DNA from: Vulcanimicrobiota bacterium
GTDB taxonomy: Bacteria; Vulcanimicrobiota; Vulcanimicrobiia; Vulcanimicrobiales; Vulcanimicrobiaceae
Length of the DNA stretch: 8,986 bases
Direction of reading: 5' to 3'
Assembly (NCBI GenBank): GCA_019233415.1
Contig: JAFAMK010000268.1
Span: forward strand, 1 to 8,986
Shown: positions 6,121-8,986 of the stretch, in pieces
How positions within the stretch are numbered: the first letter of the stretch is position 1
Layout of the letters: the number at the start of each line of letters is the position of its first letter
Program-made: the position numbers and the translations under genes
The notes under the pieces: generated by a model
The model's input: the letters and a program-made list of their open reading frames with translations, nothing else
Told to the model about the DNA's origin: nothing
The model's database searches: none

Positions 6121-8787
6121 ATGCGTGTTGATTTCCTGCGGCCGTTGTGCGCGGCCGCGTTCGTGGTGTGCGCGGCCGGCGCGGCCCAGGCGAGCCCACC
6201 GTTCTCCTTCGACGCCGCGCCGGGACGGCTGCCCAAGACCGTCGTCCCGCTCGACTATCGGGTCGCGATCGTCCCCGATGCCGCGTCGAAGACGCTGACG
6301 GGGACCGAGACGATCGCGCTCGAGGTGCGCAAGCCGGTGAGCGTCATCGTGATGAACTCGCTCAACGAGCGGCTGCGCGCGGTGAAGCTGGACGGCACCG
6401 CGGTCGCCGGCGTGAAGAGCGACGACGAGCAGCAGCTCACGACGCTCACCCTCGCGAAACCCGCGGCGGTCGGGCGGCACACGCTGACCTTCGCCTATAG
6501 CGGCAAGCTAGAAACGGCGCCGCAGGGGCTGTTCGTGCAGCCGTACCGCACGCCCGACGGGACGAACGGGACGATGCTCTCGACGCAGTTCGAGGCGACG
6601 GATGCGCGCCGGATGTTCCCGTGCTGGGACGAGCCCGCGTTTCGCGCGACGTTCCAACTGACGGCGACGGTCCCCGCGAACTGGACGACCGTCTCGAACA
6701 TGCCGGTTCACGCGCGCGCAGTGCACGGCACGGTCGCGACGACGACGTTCGAACGCACGCCGAAGATGCCGACGTATCTGCTCGAATTCTCGGCCGGGGA
6801 CCTCGCGCACGTCGACGCGGACGCCGACGGCAAGCACTTCGGCGTGTGGGCCGTGCGCGGGCAGGAACAGAACGGCGCGACCGCGCTCGCCAACGCGCCG
6901 GTCATCCTGGCCGATTACGACGCGTACTTCGGCTACACGTTCCCGCTGCCGAAGCTCGACTCGATCGCGGTTCCCGGCGGCTTCCAGGGCGCGATGGAAA
7001 ACTGGGGCGCGATCACGTACAACGATCAGGCGCTGCTGTTCCCGCCGAACTCGACGCAGGCGCGCAAGGAAACGGTGTTCAGCATCCAGGCGCACGAGAT
7101 GGCGCACCAGTGGAACGGCGACCTCGTGACGATGGGCTGGTGGGACGACATTTGGCTGAACGAGAGCTTCGCCTCGTGGATGGCGGCGAAAGAAACCGCG
7201 CTGCGCAACCCGACGTGGAACTGGTGGGAGGGCCAGGACGTCGCCAAGGAAGCGGCGATGAACGCCGACGCGCGGTTGACCTCGCATCCGATCGAGCAGC
7301 ACGTCGTCAACGAGCTGGAGGCCGAGGCGTCGTTCGACCCGGTCATCACCTACGACAAGGGCCAGGCGTTCTTGCGGATGCTCGAGGCGTATCTCGGCGA
7401 GGACACGTTCCGCGCCGGCGTGCGCCAGTACATCAAGGCGCGCGCGTTCTCGAATGCGACCAGCGGCGACCTCTGGCGCGGGCTGAGCGCCGCGAGCGGT
7501 AAGGACGTCGAGGCGATCGCGTCCGGCTGGACGACGCAGCCCGGCTTCCCGCTGGTCAGCGCGCTCGCGATGTGCGATTCGACCGGGAACCGCACGCTGG
7601 CGCTGACGCAGAAGCGCTTCCTGTACAACGGGACCGACGCGAAGAACCCGCACTGGAACGTGCCGATGGACATCCGCTCGGGGCCGAGCGGGAAGCCGCA
7701 GCAGATCCTCTTCACGCGTGACGGCCAGACGGTTCCGGCGGGGCGCTGTGACGAGCCGCTGAGCGCGAACGCCGACGCGATCGGCTACTACCGCGTCGCG
7801 TACGACGAGGCGACGCTCGCGCTCAACCAGCGCGGGTTCGCGACGATGCCGTCGGCCGACAAGATCGCGCAGCTCGACGACCAGTGGGCGCTGGTGGAAG
7901 GAAACCAGGCGCCGCTGAGCTCGTACCTCGCTTTCAGTTCGGGGATGGGCAACGACCTCGACGCGCGCGCGTGGGAGCAGATCCTCGGCGCGCTCGGCAC
8001 GCTCGAGTTCGACGAGCGCGGAACGCCGGGGCACGACGCGTTCGCCGCCTACGCACGCGCGGTGATCCATCCGGTCTTCGACCGGCTGGGCTGGGACGCA
8101 AAGGACGGTGAGGAGCCGGCGACGCAGGCGCTGCGCCGCGCGGTGATCGGCGACCTCGGCGCGTGGGGTGACACGGCGGTGATCGCCGAGGCGAACAAAC
8201 GGTTCGACGGATTCGTCGCGAACCGCGCGTCGCTCGCGCCCGACGACCAAGGCGTCGTGATGGCGATCGTCGCGGAGAACGCCGACCAGGCGCGCTTCGA
8301 CCAACTGCACACGATCGCGAAGTCGGCGAAGGACGAGGCCGAAGTACGGCGTTTCTACGGCGCGCTGGCGAACGTGCGCGATCCGAAGCTCGCGCAGCAG
8401 GTGCTCGACGTCATCATGTCATCGGAGATTCCGCCGCAGGCGGCCGGGATTCGCGTGCGCACGGTGATGGGGATGACCCCGAACAACCCGAAGCTCGTGT
8501 GGGCCTTCTACAAGGCGCACTACAACGAGCTGCTCGCATCCAGCTCCGAGTTCTCGCGCGCGCTCGCGATGACCGGCATCCCGGCGACGTTCTGGCGGGC
8601 GGCCCCGCTCGACGAGCTGGAGGCGTTCGTCAAGGCGCACGTCCCGCCGACCGCCGGCGCGTTCGTCGCGCGCGGGATGGAGCGGGCGCGCTCCGCGGTT
8701 GCCCTGCGTGACCGCCTGGTCCCGTCGGCCGACGCCTACGTCGGCGGGCACAAGCCGGCCACCCCGGTCAGCAGCGGGAACCGCTGA
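6121..8787 (+). CDS. Secreted M1 family zinc metallopeptidase (aminopeptidase N type)
   Basis: An 888-residue exported aminopeptidase that removes N-terminal residues from peptides. Residues 1-24 are a Sec signal peptide with an AQA-SPP cleavage site and no lipobox. The N-terminal M1 beta domain follows (LDYRVAIVPD, about 45-240). The catalytic domain holds the exopeptidase signature GAMEN (290-294), the zinc motif HEMAH (325-329) with the third ligand E348 in WLNESFASW (an HExxH-x18-E arrangement), and the transition-state Tyr in VITYDKG (Y411). The CWDEPAFRATF block (168-178) is also typical. Residues about 520-888 form the helical ERAP1-like C-terminal domain (DDQWALVEGNQ). All catalytic residues are intact and the length is usual for the subfamily. 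It lacks a membrane anchor, so it is probably periplasmic or secreted, serving peptide nutrition. The start at 6121 is supported by the signal peptide; its ribosome binding site is weak. Substrate specificity is not readable. Confidence 0.96.
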   Translation: MRVDFLRPLCAAAFVVCAAGAAQASPPFSFDAAPGRLPKTVVPLDYRVAIVPDAASKTLTGTETIALEVRKPVSVIVMNSLNERLRAVKLDGTAVAGVKSDDEQQLTTLTLAKPAAVGRHTLTFAYSGKLETAPQGLFVQPYRTPDGTNGTMLSTQFEATDARRMFPCWDEPAFRATFQLTATVPANWTTVSNMPVHARAVHGTVATTTFERTPKMPTYLLEFSAGDLAHVDADADGKHFGVWAVRGQEQNGATALANAPVILADYDAYFGYTFPLPKLDSIAVPGGFQGAMENWGAITYNDQALLFPPNSTQARKETVFSIQAHEMAHQWNGDLVTMGWWDDIWLNESFASWMAAKETALRNPTWNWWEGQDVAKEAAMNADARLTSHPIEQHVVNELEAEASFDPVITYDKGQAFLRMLEAYLGEDTFRAGVRQYIKARAFSNATSGDLWRGLSAASGKDVEAIASGWTTQPGFPLVSALAMCDSTGNRTLALTQKRFLYNGTDAKNPHWNVPMDIRSGPSGKPQQILFTRDGQTVPAGRCDEPLSANADAIGYYRVAYDEATLALNQRGFATMPSADKIAQLDDQWALVEGNQAPLSSYLAFSSGMGNDLDARAWEQILGALGTLEFDERGTPGHDAFAAYARAVIHPVFDRLGWDAKDGEEPATQALRRAVIGDLGAWGDTAVIAEANKRFDGFVANRASLAPDDQGVVMAIVAENADQARFDQLHTIAKSAKDEAEVRRFYGALANVRDPKLAQQVLDVIMSSEIPPQAAGIRVRTVMGMTPNNPKLVWAFYKAHYNELLASSSEFSRALAMTGIPATFWRAAPLDELEAFVKAHVPPTAGAFVARGMERARSAVALRDRLVPSADAYVGGHKPATPVSSGNR

Positions 8788-8822
8788 TCGCGAGGTAATG
8801 CGGATTGCGATGATCGCGAGGT
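8785..8822 (+). repeat. 12-bp direct repeat between the M1 and AlkB-like genes
   Basis: TGATCGCGAGGT occurs at 8785-8796 and again at 8811-8822, a 26-bp period. The first copy contains the M1 stop codon and the second contains the putative ribosome binding site of the AlkB-like gene. It could be a short duplication or a pair of protein-binding sites. Confidence 0.6.
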
Positions 8823-8825
8823 GAC

Positions 8826-8986
8826 GTGGTTGGGAATAGCGAACATGTGTTCGCTATTCCCGCCGCATCTCGCCAGCTCGCCCTGTTCGCTTCCGCCGCC
8901 GCCCCGACGCGGCTGGTCGGCGATCACGGCGACGTCACCTACGTCCCCGAGTTCATCGACCGCGACCTGGCCGATGCGCTGGTGCG
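8826..8986 (+). CDS. AlkB-like 2-oxoglutarate/Fe(II)-dependent dioxygenase, N-terminal fragment (continues past window)
   Basis: The first 53 codons of a gene cut by the window end. The fragment RQLALFASAAAPTRLVGDHG followed by DVTYVPEFIDRDLADALV matches the N-terminus of bacterial AlkB-type nucleic-acid demethylases of the DNA oxidative demethylase group: a short LF-containing leader, then a Y-x-P-x-F(I/L) segment opening the domain. The catalytic HxD...H motifs lie outside the window, so function rests on this short match. Enzymes of this family repair alkylated bases by oxidative demethylation. Start choice is uncertain. GTG 8826 has GAGGTGA just before it (very short spacing). GTG 8847 lies in the centre of a LexA-like box and would give a protein starting nearer the conserved part. 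The frame is closed upstream by TGA at 8811. Confidence 0.65.
   Translation, partial: MVGNSEHVFAIPAASRQLALFASAAAPTRLVGDHGDVTYVPEFIDRDLADALV
8832..8861. promoter_or_regulatory. LexA-type SOS box inside a 14-bp-arm perfect dyad at the AlkB-like gene
   Basis: GGGAATAGCGAACA (8832-8845) and TGTTCGCTATTCCC (8848-8861) are exact reverse complements separated by TG. The core CGAACATGTGTTCG (8840-8853) has the GAAC-N4-GTTC form of the LexA operator of Bacillus and actinobacteria. It lies at the 5' end of a probable DNA-repair gene. Bound LexA would block initiation or elongation here, depending on the true promoter. The symmetry extends 8 bp beyond each GAAC half-site core, more than LexA needs, so an RNA hairpin is an alternative or additional role. 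No U-run follows, so a terminator for the M1 gene is less likely. Confidence 0.6.

Noticed and set aside
6695..6709. Second LexA-like site CGAACATGCCGGTTC inside the M1 gene
   Set aside because: The GAAC and GTTC half-sites are 6 bp apart instead of 4, and the site is within coding sequence.
6508..8310. 600-codon minus-strand open frame opposite the M1 peptidase
   Set aside because: Its Arg/Val/Ala-rich product without motifs is the usual antisense shadow of a GC-rich gene; the plus frame has all M1 catalytic motifs.
8821..8986. Alternative plus frame starting at GTG 8821
   Set aside because: It is open but gives a Ser/Pro/Thr-rich product without similarity to a family; the frame of GTG 8826 carries the AlkB-like pattern.

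Overview
The window is GC-rich bacterial chromosomal DNA with densely packed genes and strong G/C bias at third codon positions. Gene content is housekeeping plus regulation: RNA polymerase beta subunit, a c-di-GMP phosphodiesterase, a large ATPase-type LuxR regulator, ChaB, a secreted M1 aminopeptidase and the start of an AlkB-like repair gene. I see no phage, transposon, CRISPR, tRNA or rRNA. The phylum cannot be fixed from sequence alone. The long acidic RpoB tail, the MalT/LuxR-type regulator and the base composition loosely suggest a soil lineage such as Eremiobacterota/Vulcanimicrobiota, but that is an impression only.

Layout. Positions 1-1162 (+) hold the 3' end of rpoB, which ends in an unusually long acidic tail. 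A strong hairpin (1185-1228) lies between rpoB and the convergent minus-strand block; its U-tract reads on the minus strand. In transcription order that block is: a 190-residue protein of unknown function (5727-5155), an 868-residue ATPase/LuxR regulator (5028-2422), a previously uncalled 26-residue membrane peptide with an excellent ribosome binding site (2330-2250), and an HD-GYP phosphodiesterase (2234-1248). The peptide and the HD-GYP gene are 15 bp apart and are probably co-transcribed.

From a 129-bp divergent intergenic region (5728-5856) the plus strand carries chaB (5857-6087), a secreted M1 metallopeptidase (6121-8787) and, after 38 bp, the beginning of an AlkB-like 2-oxoglutarate/Fe(II) dioxygenase gene cut by the window edge.

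The most interesting signals are: (1) a perfect 14-bp-arm dyad at the start of the AlkB-like gene whose core, CGAACATGTGTTCG, is a textbook Gram-positive-type LexA/SOS box; (2) rpoB ending without rpoC downstream, against nearly universal gene order; (3) the long RpoB acidic extension; (4) the small membrane peptide coupled to the HD-GYP gene, behind a leader with competing RNA hairpins. No wholly new multi-gene system is evident.
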